Assembly: GCF_006265115.1 (NCBI RefSeq)
Contig: NZ_SMDR01000001.1
Span: 496,001-560,000, forward strand
DNA length: 64,000 bases
Direction of reading: 5' to 3'
From: Arenimonas terrae
Lineage (GTDB): Bacteria; Pseudomonadota; Gammaproteobacteria; Xanthomonadales; Xanthomonadaceae
Shown: positions 9,000 to 17,579 of the stretch, one piece after another
Layout: each line of letters starts with the position of its first letter
How positions within the stretch are numbered: position 1 is the first letter of the stretch
Made by a program: the position numbers and the translations under genes
Notes under the pieces: model-generated
Database searches by the model: none
What the model saw: the letters and a program-made list of their open reading frames with translations, nothing else
What the model was told of the DNA's origin: nothing

Positions 9000-9237
9000 G
9001 GCTGGGGTCCTTTGGAGGTGTGCGGAATGCACGGGCACAGTCTTCGGCGCCGACCTTTCCCCAGGTTGTGGGTTTCTCTGATTTTCTTGCCTATATCTCC
9101 TGACTATCGCTCCTTTACCCCAGAATGCGCTTCTAACTTGAGCCTGAAAGGAAATTCGATTGCCTGATCACCCATGATTCTTGCCTTTTCGTACAGGTGA
9201 CCTTGCGTCCGCCCCTGCCCCGGCCTACCGTACCGCC

Positions 9238-10131
9238 ATGGCCGATACCCTCCTCGACGCCGTCCGGCGCTTCGCCGATTTCCAAGCCGACGCCCAGGGC
9301 GTGGCCGTCACCCCCATCCCGGGCCTGACCTGCATCCGCGCGACCCGGCCCAGCGAACTGCTCTACGCCATCTCGAGGCCCCTGGTCGCCCTGGTGGTCC
9401 AGGGCAGCAAGCGCGTGATGGTGGGCAACCAGAATTACGACTTCGGCGCGGGCGACTCCCTGTTGATCACCGCCGACATTCCCACCGTCAGCCAGATCAC
9501 CCGCGCGAACGCCGCGGCACCCTATTACTCGCTGGTCCTTGATCTCGACCCGGCGGTCATCAAGTCCCTCGTCCTGGAGATGGATGTGGCCCGGGAAGGT
9601 CTAGGCGGGCCCGTGCGGGTCGAGCCCACCGACACGGACGTCGCAGACGCGGCCCTGCGCCTGATGCGCCTGATCGACCGGCCCGCCGCCGCGCAGGTGC
9701 TCAGGGCCGAACTCCTGCGCGAAATGCACTACTGGCTGCTCGCCGGCCGGCACGGTCCGGCGATCCGCCATCTGGGTGCGGCCGACGGTAGCGCGCAGCG
9801 CGTGGCCCGCGCGGTGTCCCTGATCCGCGCCCAATATGCGCAGCCGCTGCGCGTTGAGCGACTCGCCGAGGCGGCGGGCATGAGTCCATCGAGTTTCCAC
9901 CAGCACTTCCGCGACGTCACGTCGCTGTCGCCGCTGCAGTTCCAGAAGCAGCTGCGGCTGATCGAGGCGAGGCGCCGGATGCTTTCCGAGGGGGCCTCGG
10001 CCAGCCAGGCGGCGTATGCCGTGGGCTACGAGAGCGTGCCCCAGTTCACGCGCGAGTACGCCCGGCTCTACGGCGCACCGCCGGTGCGCGACGTCCGGGA
10101 GGCGAAAGCGAAGCTGTCGACGGCCGCATGA
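9238..10131 (+). CDS. AraC-family transcriptional regulator (AraC_N cupin type)
   Basis: The 297-residue protein has an N-terminal AraC_N-type sensing domain (residues about 20-160: ISRPLVALVVQGSKRVMVG, YDFGAGDSLLITADIPTVSQI) and a C-terminal double HTH (RVERLAEAAGMSPSSFHQHFRDVT and AYAVGYESVPQFTREYARLYG). The ATG at 9238 (MADTLLDAV) fits the family better than the in-frame TTG at 9181. It is divergent from the SDR gene and is the likely regulator of that gene. The effector is unknown. Confidence 0.88.
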   Translation: MADTLLDAVRRFADFQADAQGVAVTPIPGLTCIRATRPSELLYAISRPLVALVVQGSKRVMVGNQNYDFGAGDSLLITADIPTVSQITRANAAAPYYSLVLDLDPAVIKSLVLEMDVAREGLGGPVRVEPTDTDVADAALRLMRLIDRPAAAQVLRAELLREMHYWLLAGRHGPAIRHLGAADGSAQRVARAVSLIRAQYAQPLRVERLAEAAGMSPSSFHQHFRDVTSLSPLQFQKQLRLIEARRRMLSEGASASQAAYAVGYESVPQFTREYARLYGAPPVRDVREAKAKLSTAA

Positions 10132-10176
10132 GGGCATCCCCTGCCCGGCCGCCGGTGCGCTGGCGGCCTCCAGGCA

Positions 10177-11184
10177 TCAGGAATGATGGCCATGCGGCGG
10201 CATGCGATCCCGCTCCGCGTGTATGCCCGGCGTCGAGCTTGTCGACAGGGGTTCGTCGGCCGTCGCGCCCCGCAGAGTGCGGCGCCTGATCGCCGAGTAG
10301 AACACCGGCGTCAGGTACAGGCCGAACAGGGTCACGCCGAGCATGCCGGCGAGCACGGTCACGCCCATGACGTTGCGGACCTCGGCGCCGGCGCCCGAAG
10401 CCAGCACCAGCGGCACCACACCGGCAATGAAGGCGAACGACGTCATCACGATCGGTCGCAGGCGCAGCCGCGAGGCTTCGATCGCCGCCTGCACCGGTGT
10501 CCTGCCCTGCCCCTCGAGCTCCCGCGCGAACTCGACGATCAGGATGGCGTTCTTGCAGGCCAGGCCCATCAGCACGACCAGGCCGATCTGCACGAATACG
10601 TTGTTGTCGCCGCCGGTGATCCACACGCCGCCGAGCGCGAACAACAGGCACATCGGCACGATCAGGATCACCGAGAACGGCAGCGACCAGCTTTCGTAGA
10701 GCGCCGCCAGCACCATCAGCACCAGCAGCACGCATAGCGGAAACACCAGCAGGCCGGCATTGCCCTGGCCGACCTGCTGGTAGGTCAGGCCGGTCCACTC
10801 GAAGCTCATGCCGTTCGGCAGCATTTCCCGCGCGAACTGGCCGACGGTGGCAATCGCCTCGCTCGAGGAGACGACGGCCGGGTCGGCGCGCGACACCGCG
10901 GCGCGGTACTCGCGGTCATCGATCCGGAAGAGAAGGTCGCCCGCCTTCACCAGGGCGCCTTCCTCGAACGCAACCTCGGCCAGGTAGCCGGAGACGCGGG
11001 GCCGGATCTCCACCCGTTCCGGTGCTTCCAGACGGCCGGTGAAATCGTCCCATTCGCGCACCTTTTTCTGCACGACCTCGGCGACGTTCACGCCGGCCGG
11101 CGGCGGTGCACCCGGTTCGCCGCCGCGGCTGCAGCCGACCGCCAGGAGCACGAGCAGCGCAAGGAAGGGACGGATCGCAGACAT
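10177..11184 (-). pseudogene. In-frame chimera: RND adaptor N-terminus fused to RND pump C-terminus (deletion remnant)
   Basis: This 335-residue open frame is two half-proteins. Residues 1 to about 100 are the start of a periplasmic adaptor (lipoprotein signal LLAVGC, Cys18, then RLEAPERVEIRPRVSGYL and LVKAGDLLFRIDDREYRAAV). From about residue 104 the sequence is the last part of an AcrB/MexF-type inner-membrane pump (GMSFEWTGLTYQQ, VLAALYESWSLPFSVILIVP, GLACKNAILIVEFAREL, RPIVMTSFAFIAGVVPL). Adaptor and pump genes are normally adjacent in this order, so a single in-frame deletion of roughly 3 kb would create this. The join lies near 10880-10890. The adaptor's later domains and the pump's docking and first membrane parts are absent, so efflux function is very unlikely. 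An assembly collapse is the alternative. Confidence 0.8.
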
Positions 11185-11356
11185 GACGGCTCCTGGGGGA
11201 GGTCGTTCGTGGGCCGGGGTTCCTGCGATCCAGTGTGTTCGGGAGGCTGGACGGCCGCCTCCCTCCAATTGGGGAGACGCGGAGCAATGCCGGCGCCGGC
11301 GTCCGCCGGACCAGTGGCCAGCCCCCCAGGCGCCCAGAGGGCGCTCGATCCTGCCC

Positions 11357-11833
11357 TCAGCTGCCGCGCGACCGGCGCGCCAACGATGCCCGCCGCGCGC
11401 CCAGCGCCAGCACCAGTCCGACCAGGACCATGTGCACCAGGAGCTCCGGCAGGATCCGCGACCACTGCGTGTTCGGTCTCAGCGGTGCGGCCGAAAGCGG
11501 CACCACCAGGTGGTTCATCACCACGTACAGCAGTGCGCCGTAGCCCAGACCCAGCGGCACCACCAGGCCGGCCAGCCGCGGCCAGGCCGCCATCGCCAGC
11601 CAGGGCGGCATCGCCATCAGGCCGATGATCATGAAGTGCAGCATGACGCCCAGCGCCATGACGTCCGCGCCGCCCGAGAATGCATCCGGCCCCAGCACGC
11701 CGCTGGCGATGGCCTGCAGCACCGTGGTCGCGGAGTAACCGCGGAACGGCGCGATCAGGCAGGCGTAGGCCAGGTCGAGGCTGCCGGCCAGCAGCGCGGT
11801 GAACAAAAACAGGCGTGTCGTTGCACGAGTCAT
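11357..11833 (-). CDS. Uncharacterised four-helix membrane protein
   Basis: The 158-residue product has four predicted membrane helices (FLFTALLAGSLDLAYACLI, VMALGVMLHFMIIGLMAM, LAGLVVPLGLGYGALLYVVM, LLVHMVLVGLVLALGA) and a basic C-terminal tail (ARRASLARRSRGS). It resembles small YagU/DUF1440-like inner-membrane proteins in size and layout, but I cannot confirm the family. It is divergent from the AraC-type gene at 12051, about 220 bases away, and may be its target. Confidence 0.65.
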   Translation of the reverse strand: MTRATTRLFLFTALLAGSLDLAYACLIAPFRGYSATTVLQAIASGVLGPDAFSGGADVMALGVMLHFMIIGLMAMPPWLAMAAWPRLAGLVVPLGLGYGALLYVVMNHLVVPLSAAPLRPNTQWSRILPELLVHMVLVGLVLALGARRASLARRSRGS

Positions 11834-12050
11834 GCGGGTGGCGCTCCCCTGGAATGCAGGCGTGACCTTAAGTGAGACCGGACCCGCAAGCGTGTGCCGG
11901 CGCCTGCATTTCGCCGGGCGGCACCGGCCGGCAAACCGAACGTGGAATGAACGCGGCGCATTGGTCCGAAATCCGCCTGCGGCGATTGGTCGGTACGTGC
12001 GCGCGGCCTGCGCCTAGCCTGTCTTCCAATCGCAGGAAGGAGTGCCCGCC

Positions 12051-12923
12051 ATGACCCTTAACGAAGTCGATGTTCCCGAATTGCATGCGCTTGGTTTCGG
12101 CAAGTCGCTGGTGCTGGCTGCCTCGCCCCGGCCGCGCTTCAGCCTGGTGCGCGCCAGCGAGCGCGGAACCCAGGTGGATCTGCCCGCCGGCTGGTCTTCC
12201 GCGTGGATCGCGCTGCGCGGCCGGGTCAACGTCTACAGTGCACGGCAGTCGTGGGAACTTTCGGCGGGCAGCCTGCTGACATGGCAGGACGGTGCGCTCC
12301 GGCTGGCCGCCCACTCCCCGGCCTGGTACGTCGGCATCGCGGCGCCGACCACCTTGTGGACATCGCGTGTCCGTGCGCTGGTCGACGGCGCAGGCTCCGG
12401 CACGCTCTACACCCGGACCGTGCCGGTTCCCCGGGAAGTCCGGCGGCTCATCGTCCGGCTGTTCCGCCGGTGCCGCCAGCGCGGATCGGATGCGGCAATG
12501 CCGCTTGGTGCGCTGCTCGCCGCGCTGCAGGAGTCCCAATCCGACCTGGCCGTCCGGCTGCAGCGCTGCAGCGGCCGCACCCGGTTGCGGCAGGAGCAGT
12601 GCCTGCACCGTCTGCTGCGCGTGCACAACACCATCGAACACGCCCACGGCATGCGCGTTGGCCTGGAGGCGCTGGCCGAGGTCGCGCGCTATTCCCCGAC
12701 TCACCTGATCCGGGTCTACCGCGAGGTGTTCGGCGAATCGCCGGCCGAACACGCGATGCGGCTGCGGGTCGACCATTCCTGGCGCCTGGTCACCGACACC
12801 CGCCTGACCATCGGCGACATCTCCGAGGCCATCGGCTTCGAGAGCAAGAGCGCGTTCTGCCGCTCGTTCAAGGCCCGCTTCGGGCGCACCACCTCGGAAG
12901 TCCGGCAGGCGGTCGCGTCCTGA
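12051..12923 (+). CDS. AraC-family transcriptional regulator
   Basis: The 290-residue protein has a C-terminal AraC double HTH (about 200-285: VGLEALAEVARYSPTHLIRVYREVFGE; LTIGDISEAIGFESKSAFCR). Its cupin-like N-terminal half contains the aromatic-rich SSAWIALRGRVNVYSARQSW segment. The ATG at 12051 is preceded by AGGAAGGAGT; a GTG at 12042 is closer to that site than usual. Ligand and targets are unknown; the divergent membrane protein is the nearest candidate. Confidence 0.85.
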   Translation: MTLNEVDVPELHALGFGKSLVLAASPRPRFSLVRASERGTQVDLPAGWSSAWIALRGRVNVYSARQSWELSAGSLLTWQDGALRLAAHSPAWYVGIAAPTTLWTSRVRALVDGAGSGTLYTRTVPVPREVRRLIVRLFRRCRQRGSDAAMPLGALLAALQESQSDLAVRLQRCSGRTRLRQEQCLHRLLRVHNTIEHAHGMRVGLEALAEVARYSPTHLIRVYREVFGESPAEHAMRLRVDHSWRLVTDTRLTIGDISEAIGFESKSAFCRSFKARFGRTTSEVRQAVAS

Positions 12924-13269
12924 CCTTGGTGGCGGCCTTCAGGCTGCCGCGTCCTCCATCGCCGGAAACGCAGACGGCCCGGGGAGACCCGGGCCGTGTC
13001 TGCGAGAGCGACCCTGTGTGTCCGAGCCCCACTCTGAAGGGCCACAGGGTCGCGCGCCGTTGGAGAGAGAGTGGCATCGCTGACAGGAACATTGTCTGCC
13101 CGGACCGGGCTCGGAGGGTATTCCCGATCTGGTGCCTGCGTGACCCGGTCGGGTCATTCGCGTTTGCGTGGCGGGCGCGCGGCGTGTGCGCGCATGACGA
13201 TCGCTGGACCCGGCAAAAAAAAGCCCGCGGGGTCGCCGCGGGCCAAACGGGGAACAGCAGCTCAGCCGA
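12924..13269. other. Gene-free 346-base stretch with two long hairpins
   Basis: No convincing coding frame lies between the AraC gene and the TonB receptor. It contains a 10-bp inverted repeat ACGGCCCGGG/CCCGGGCCGT (12974-12983 with 12988-12997, loop GAGA) and, 12 bases on, GACCCTGTG/CACAGGGTC (13010-13018 with 13043-13051, 24-base loop). Neither is followed by a strong U-tract on either strand. The receptor's terminator occupies 13215-13243. The pair of hairpins could be a 3' UTR structure of the AraC message or a small RNA. Confidence 0.4.
13215..13243 (-). terminator. Intrinsic terminator of the TonB-receptor gene
   Basis: On the minus strand an 8-bp GC stem GCCCGCGG/CCGCGGGC (13236-13243 with 13223-13230, loop CGACC) is followed directly by eight U residues (13222-13215). 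It lies about 27 bases after the receptor stop codon and has all features of a Rho-independent terminator. Confidence 0.85.
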
Positions 13270-15780
13270 TCAGAACGCCTGCGTGTAGCGCAGGTAGGTG
13301 GTGCGGCCGTAGGAGTCGTAGAGGTTGAAGTTGAACGGACGGCCGCCGAAGTCGATCAGCTCCGGATAGCGATCGCCCACGTTGGTGGCGCCGACCGCGA
13401 TGCGGCCGCCCCACGGTGCGGACCAGGCGATCTGCACGTCGTGCGTGGTGTAGCTGGAGTAAGCGCCGTTCTGGCCAATGTAGTTGGCGTTCCAGGCGAA
13501 CGCCCAGTCGCCGTAGGAGTAGCTGTTCTGCAGCGCCATGCGCAGCTCCGGCGCACCATCGAGATCGAGCTGGTCGAGCTCGACGCCGGCGGTGTTGGTG
13601 ACCACGAAGTCCTGGACATAGGACACCACGAGCGAGTTTTTCAGCGAGCCGGCGTCCCCGAGTTCGAAGTCGGTGTTGAACCGGGCGTCGATACCGGAGG
13701 TGTTGAGCGTGCCGGCGTTGACCGTTCCCGAATCGATCTGGGTGATGCGGCCGGTGACCGGGTCGCGGACGATGCGCAGGCCGGCCGGGATCGGGCCGAA
13801 GCGGTCCGGGTTCAGGTCGCTGTCCACCACGTCCTGGGCGGTGACGGCGGTGATCGTGTTCTCGACCTCGATGTTGTAGTAGTCCAGGCTCATGTCGAAC
13901 CAGTCCAGCGGCGACCAGACAAAGCCGGCGCTGTACTGGGTGGACTCTTCGGCATCGAGGTTGGGTGCGCCGAGCACCGTGGTGTCGACCTGCAGTTCGC
14001 AGTCGGGGTCCTCGCCCAGGGCGATGCAGGACTGCGGATCGCTGACGCTCTGGGCCGAGAAGGCCGGCTTCTGGGTCAGGATGTCCAGCGGCGGGGCGCG
14101 GAAACCCTGGCCGTAGGAGGCGCGCAGGGTCAGCGAATCCAGCGGCGACCAGCGCATCGACACCTTCGGCGAGAACGCATTGCCGAAGTCGCTGTAGTCG
14201 TCGAAGCGCCCGGCCAGCGTGACGTCGAAGCCGGTGCTGAAGGGCAGCAGCCATTCGAAGAACGCCGCCTTGGCCTTTCGGGTTCCCGAGGCCGAGTTGC
14301 CCGAGGAGCCCAGGATCTGATCCGCCTCGGACAGCGAGTCGAACAGGTCCTGGAAGTAGTCGTCGCGGTACTCGGCGCCGACCACGGCGTTGGACGTGCC
14401 GCCGCCCATCTCGAACAGGTCGAAGTCCATCACCGCGAAGACCTCGTCGGTCTTGAAGCGCGATTCGCGGCTGGTCGTCGCGGTCATGCCGGCCAGCACT
14501 TCCGGATCGGCGCCGTAGGGATCGCTCAGGTCGTAACGGCCTTCGTTGGCGAACTGCTCGGCCAGGTCGCGGACGATGAAGCCGCGGCCGAGTTCGATGA
14601 ACTTGTAGTCGGTGCGGCGCAGGCCGAATTCGATGCCGGCGCGGTCGCCCAGGCGCCCTTCGAAGCCGACCAGGTAGTCGCTGTTGGTCGAGTCGGTGTA
14701 GGTGTCGCGGTTGCCGGCCGCGGCGAAGCGGTGGTAGTAGGTGGTGGACTGGCCGTCACCGACCACGATGTCGTTGGGCGTGCCCTCGTCCACCACCACC
14801 ACGCCGGGAACCGGCGCGTAGCGGCCGAAGGTGTCGACCTTGGTCACGGTCGCACTCGCGTAGACGGACCAGTTGTCGTTGATCTGGTGGTCGCCGCGGG
14901 TGAACACCGACTTGGTGCCGGCTTTGGCCTCGTCGGCCGCCACACTGTTGAAGTTGAACGAGCACTGGCCATTGGCGGTCATGTAGAACGCGCCCTGGGT
15001 GCAGTCGAAGCCCGGAACCGCCCGGATCAGGCCCGCAGGCGTGACGTAGTTGTTTCCGTAGACGCTGACGCCGCGCTCGTTGCCGCCAATCTGGTCGCGC
15101 GTGTAGAGCATGCCGCGCTTGTTGGCCGAGAAGCCGCCGATGATCCGGGTGGTGTCGTTGGAGGCGCCGAACACGCCCGACATCTCTTCGGTGTCCGCAC
15201 CCTCGACCTCGGTCTGGCCGAAACCGTAGCGCAGCTCGGCGCCGTTGAAGTCCTTGCGCAGGATCACGTTGACCACGCCGCCGATGGCTTCGGAGCCGTA
15301 CACCGCCGAGGCGCCGTCTGACAGGATCTCGATGCGGTCGACCGCGGCGAGCGGGATCGCGTTGAGGTCGGAGCCGCCGGCGGCGAACATCGGGTTGGTC
15401 GGGGCGCGGCGGCCGTCGATCAGCACCAGGGTGCGGCCCGAACCGAGACCGCGCAGGTTGATGGTGGCAAGCGACTGCGCCGTATTGCCCGACTGCGGGC
15501 GGATGTTTCCGAAGGACGCGAAAGTGGTGTCGCGCAGAACGTCGGCCACGGACACGTCGCCGCTGACGTCGATCTGCTCGCGGTTGATCACGATCACGGG
15601 TACGGCGCCCTCGACCTCGGAGCGCTTCAGGCGCGAGCCGGTGACCTCGATGGTGTCGAGCATGGAAGACTCAGCGTCCGCCGCGGCATCGGCCTGGGCG
15701 AAGGCGGAAGGCGCCAGCGCCAATCCGGCGGCCACGAGCAGCGCGCGCTTGATGGAAAGGGACAAACGATCATGTTGCAT
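13270..15780 (-). CDS. TonB-dependent outer membrane receptor
   Basis: The 836-residue protein has a signal peptide (SLSIKRALLVAAGLALAPSAFAQ), an early TonB-box-like/plug start (LDTIEVTGSRLKRSEVEGAVPV), a plug domain (NLRGLGSGRTLVLIDGRRAP; IEILSDGASAVYGSEAIGGVVNVI) and a long beta-barrel ending with an aromatic residue (TTYLRYTQAF), as in outer-membrane porins. This plug type is common in xanthomonad receptors for complex nutrients. The substrate is unknown; nothing resembles BtuB or siderophore specificity. The ATG at 15780 has GGAG 8 bases upstream. It is divergent from a MocR regulator, which may control it. Confidence 0.92.
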   Translation of the reverse strand: MQHDRLSLSIKRALLVAAGLALAPSAFAQADAAADAESSMLDTIEVTGSRLKRSEVEGAVPVIVINREQIDVSGDVSVADVLRDTTFASFGNIRPQSGNTAQSLATINLRGLGSGRTLVLIDGRRAPTNPMFAAGGSDLNAIPLAAVDRIEILSDGASAVYGSEAIGGVVNVILRKDFNGAELRYGFGQTEVEGADTEEMSGVFGASNDTTRIIGGFSANKRGMLYTRDQIGGNERGVSVYGNNYVTPAGLIRAVPGFDCTQGAFYMTANGQCSFNFNSVAADEAKAGTKSVFTRGDHQINDNWSVYASATVTKVDTFGRYAPVPGVVVVDEGTPNDIVVGDGQSTTYYHRFAAAGNRDTYTDSTNSDYLVGFEGRLGDRAGIEFGLRRTDYKFIELGRGFIVRDLAEQFANEGRYDLSDPYGADPEVLAGMTATTSRESRFKTDEVFAVMDFDLFEMGGGTSNAVVGAEYRDDYFQDLFDSLSEADQILGSSGNSASGTRKAKAAFFEWLLPFSTGFDVTLAGRFDDYSDFGNAFSPKVSMRWSPLDSLTLRASYGQGFRAPPLDILTQKPAFSAQSVSDPQSCIALGEDPDCELQVDTTVLGAPNLDAEESTQYSAGFVWSPLDWFDMSLDYYNIEVENTITAVTAQDVVDSDLNPDRFGPIPAGLRIVRDPVTGRITQIDSGTVNAGTLNTSGIDARFNTDFELGDAGSLKNSLVVSYVQDFVVTNTAGVELDQLDLDGAPELRMALQNSYSYGDWAFAWNANYIGQNGAYSSYTTHDVQIAWSAPWGGRIAVGATNVGDRYPELIDFGGRPFNFNLYDSYGRTTYLRYTQAF

Positions 15781-15984
15781 CTGCAAAACTCCACGGCAAA
15801 AGGCCTCGCGGCCGGTGCAAGGATGTTTACAAGTCGTTAACGCCTGCATGGGTGCAGCGCGCAGCAACCCGATGCTCGTGCCTTGGTCTGACGATGTGCG
15901 GCGCTTGCGCGGGTCGCGCCGCTGCGCAACGCCGGCACACGACGCCGTGCGGCTGGTGCATGCGATGGACCGGTCGCCGGACCC

Positions 15985-15999
15985 GGACCACATTGGTCC
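15985..15999. promoter_or_regulatory. Candidate operator: inverted repeat GGACCA-CAT-TGGTCC
   Basis: The 289-base region between the divergent TonB receptor and MocR genes contains a perfect inverted repeat with 6-bp arms and a 3-base centre, 71 bases before the regulator's ATG. Related GGACC/GGACT half-sites lie on both sides (around 15967 and 16019). A MocR-type regulator could bind here to control itself and the receptor. This is inferred from sequence symmetry only. Confidence 0.4.
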
Positions 16000-16069
16000 T
16001 GGCGGCGGCGCGGGAATTGGACTTGTCGCCCGGTACTTTCAGGGGCTTAAATCGACCCGGAGGTCGCCC

Positions 16070-17560
16070 ATGGACTTGTTTCTCGACGGCAACGGCAGCC
16101 TGTACCGGCAATTGGTACGGGCGCTGAAAACCAGCATGGCCACCGGCCGCCTGCCCAAGGGCACGCGCCTGCCGGCCAGCCGCGACCTGGCGGTCAGCCT
16201 CGGCCTGTCGCGCGCGACCGTGGTCGCGGCTTACGAACAGCTGCGCACCGAAGGCCTGATCACCGGCCGGGTCGGCGCCGGCAGTTTCGTCAGCGCGCCT
16301 TCGACCGCCACCCTGCCGGTGCGCCCCACCCTGCCCCGCACAACCGTGGATCCGCAGAGCGCATTCAGCCGACGGGCCCGGCAGGTGCACGACCACGGCA
16401 ACATCCCGGGCAAACGCCGCCCCGGTGCGGTGCTGGATTTCCAGTACGGTTTCGCCACGGTCAATCCGTCCCTGGCCCGGCAATGGGCGCGCGAGATCAC
16501 CCGCGCCGCACACGACCTGCCGCTGAACTATCCACCGTCGCAGGGCATGCCGGCGCTACGCCAGGCCATCGCCACCCACATCGGCCGCACCCGAGGCGTG
16601 GTCTGCGAAGCCGACGATGTCCTGGTGGTGGGCGGCGTGCAGCAGGCGATGGCCCTGGTGTCGCGCGTGCTGCTCGACCCCGGCGACGCGGTGGTCATGG
16701 AAGAGCCGGCCTACTTCGGCGCCCGCCGCGTGCTGCAGATGCACGGCGCCAACCTGCGCTGCGTGCCGGTCGACCAGGACGGCCTGTGCGTGAACCGCCT
16801 TCCGGCCGAGACCGCCAAGCTCGTCTGCGTGACACCCTCGCACCAGTTCCCGACCGGTGCCGTGATGAGCCTGCCCCGTCGCCAGGCGTTGATCGACTAT
16901 GCCGAGCGGCACCAGTCCTGGATCTGCGAGGACGACTACGACGGCGAGTTCCGCCAGGAGGAAGGCGCCCTGCTCTCGCTGCAGTCGCTCGACCGCAGCG
17001 GCCGCGTGGTCTACGTCGGCAGTTTTTCCAAGACGCTGTTCCCGGCCGCCCGGCTGGGCTACGTGGTGATGCCGCGCGCGCTGCGCGACGACTTCATCGC
17101 CGCCAAGTGGGCCACCGACGCCGGCTGTCCGCCGATGGAGCAGCTCGCGCTCGCGTCCTTCATCGCCCAGGGCGGCTACGACCGTCACCTGCGCCAGATC
17201 ACCCGTCGCCTGTCCGAACGCCGCAAGCTGCTGCAGGACACGCTCGCCGCCGAGCTGGGCGACCAGGTCGAGGTGCTGCGTGCGCGCACCGGCATGCACC
17301 TGATGGTCTGGCTGCGGGGGCTCGACCTCTCGCAGGGCGAGGCGCTGGTGACCCAGGGCCTGCGCGCCGGGCTGGGCCTGCACACGGTCGCTCCCTGCTA
17401 CGTCGATCCGCCCGATCGCGCCGGCTTCCTGCTCGGATTCGGCACGCTTTCACCGCGCGAACTGGTCGACGCGACGCGGCGCTTCGCCATGCTGGTCCGC
17501 AGCTCGCCCGCGGGAACCGGGCGCCGCCGGGGTGGCCTGGTGCTCGCGCACTCGGCCTGA
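16070..17560 (+). CDS. MocR-family regulator (GntR HTH + aminotransferase-like domain)
   Basis: The 496-residue protein combines an N-terminal GntR winged helix (residues about 8-75: LYRQLVRALKTSMATGRLPKG, LPASRDLAVSLGLSRATVVAAYEQL) with a fold-type I PLP-dependent aminotransferase-like domain. That domain has the TPSHQFPTGAVMSLPRR and EDDYDGEFR segments and the PLP-lysine motif GSFSKTLFPAARLGYV. Such proteins sense PLP or amino compounds rather than transaminate. The ATG at 16070 is preceded by GGAGGT; the long open frame upstream is a shadow of the receptor. The divergent receptor is a possible target. Confidence 0.9.
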   Translation: MDLFLDGNGSLYRQLVRALKTSMATGRLPKGTRLPASRDLAVSLGLSRATVVAAYEQLRTEGLITGRVGAGSFVSAPSTATLPVRPTLPRTTVDPQSAFSRRARQVHDHGNIPGKRRPGAVLDFQYGFATVNPSLARQWAREITRAAHDLPLNYPPSQGMPALRQAIATHIGRTRGVVCEADDVLVVGGVQQAMALVSRVLLDPGDAVVMEEPAYFGARRVLQMHGANLRCVPVDQDGLCVNRLPAETAKLVCVTPSHQFPTGAVMSLPRRQALIDYAERHQSWICEDDYDGEFRQEEGALLSLQSLDRSGRVVYVGSFSKTLFPAARLGYVVMPRALRDDFIAAKWATDAGCPPMEQLALASFIAQGGYDRHLRQITRRLSERRKLLQDTLAAELGDQVEVLRARTGMHLMVWLRGLDLSQGEALVTQGLRAGLGLHTVAPCYVDPPDRAGFLLGFGTLSPRELVDATRRFAMLVRSSPAGTGRRRGGLVLAHSA

Positions 17561-17579
17561 CCCGCGCGCCGGTCAGGCC
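17554..17579. terminator. Hairpin spanning two convergent stop codons
   Basis: A perfect 9-bp inverted repeat, GGCCTGACC/GGTCAGGCC (17554-17562 with 17571-17579, 8-base loop), covers the stops of the MocR gene and of the radical SAM gene. It could act as a bidirectional terminator or transcript end-protector. No run of U follows on either strand, so efficiency is uncertain. Confidence 0.5.

Noticed and set aside
13441-15321. 626-codon plus-strand frame opposite the TonB receptor
   Set aside because: Val/Gly/Arg-rich shadow of the receptor gene with no motifs.
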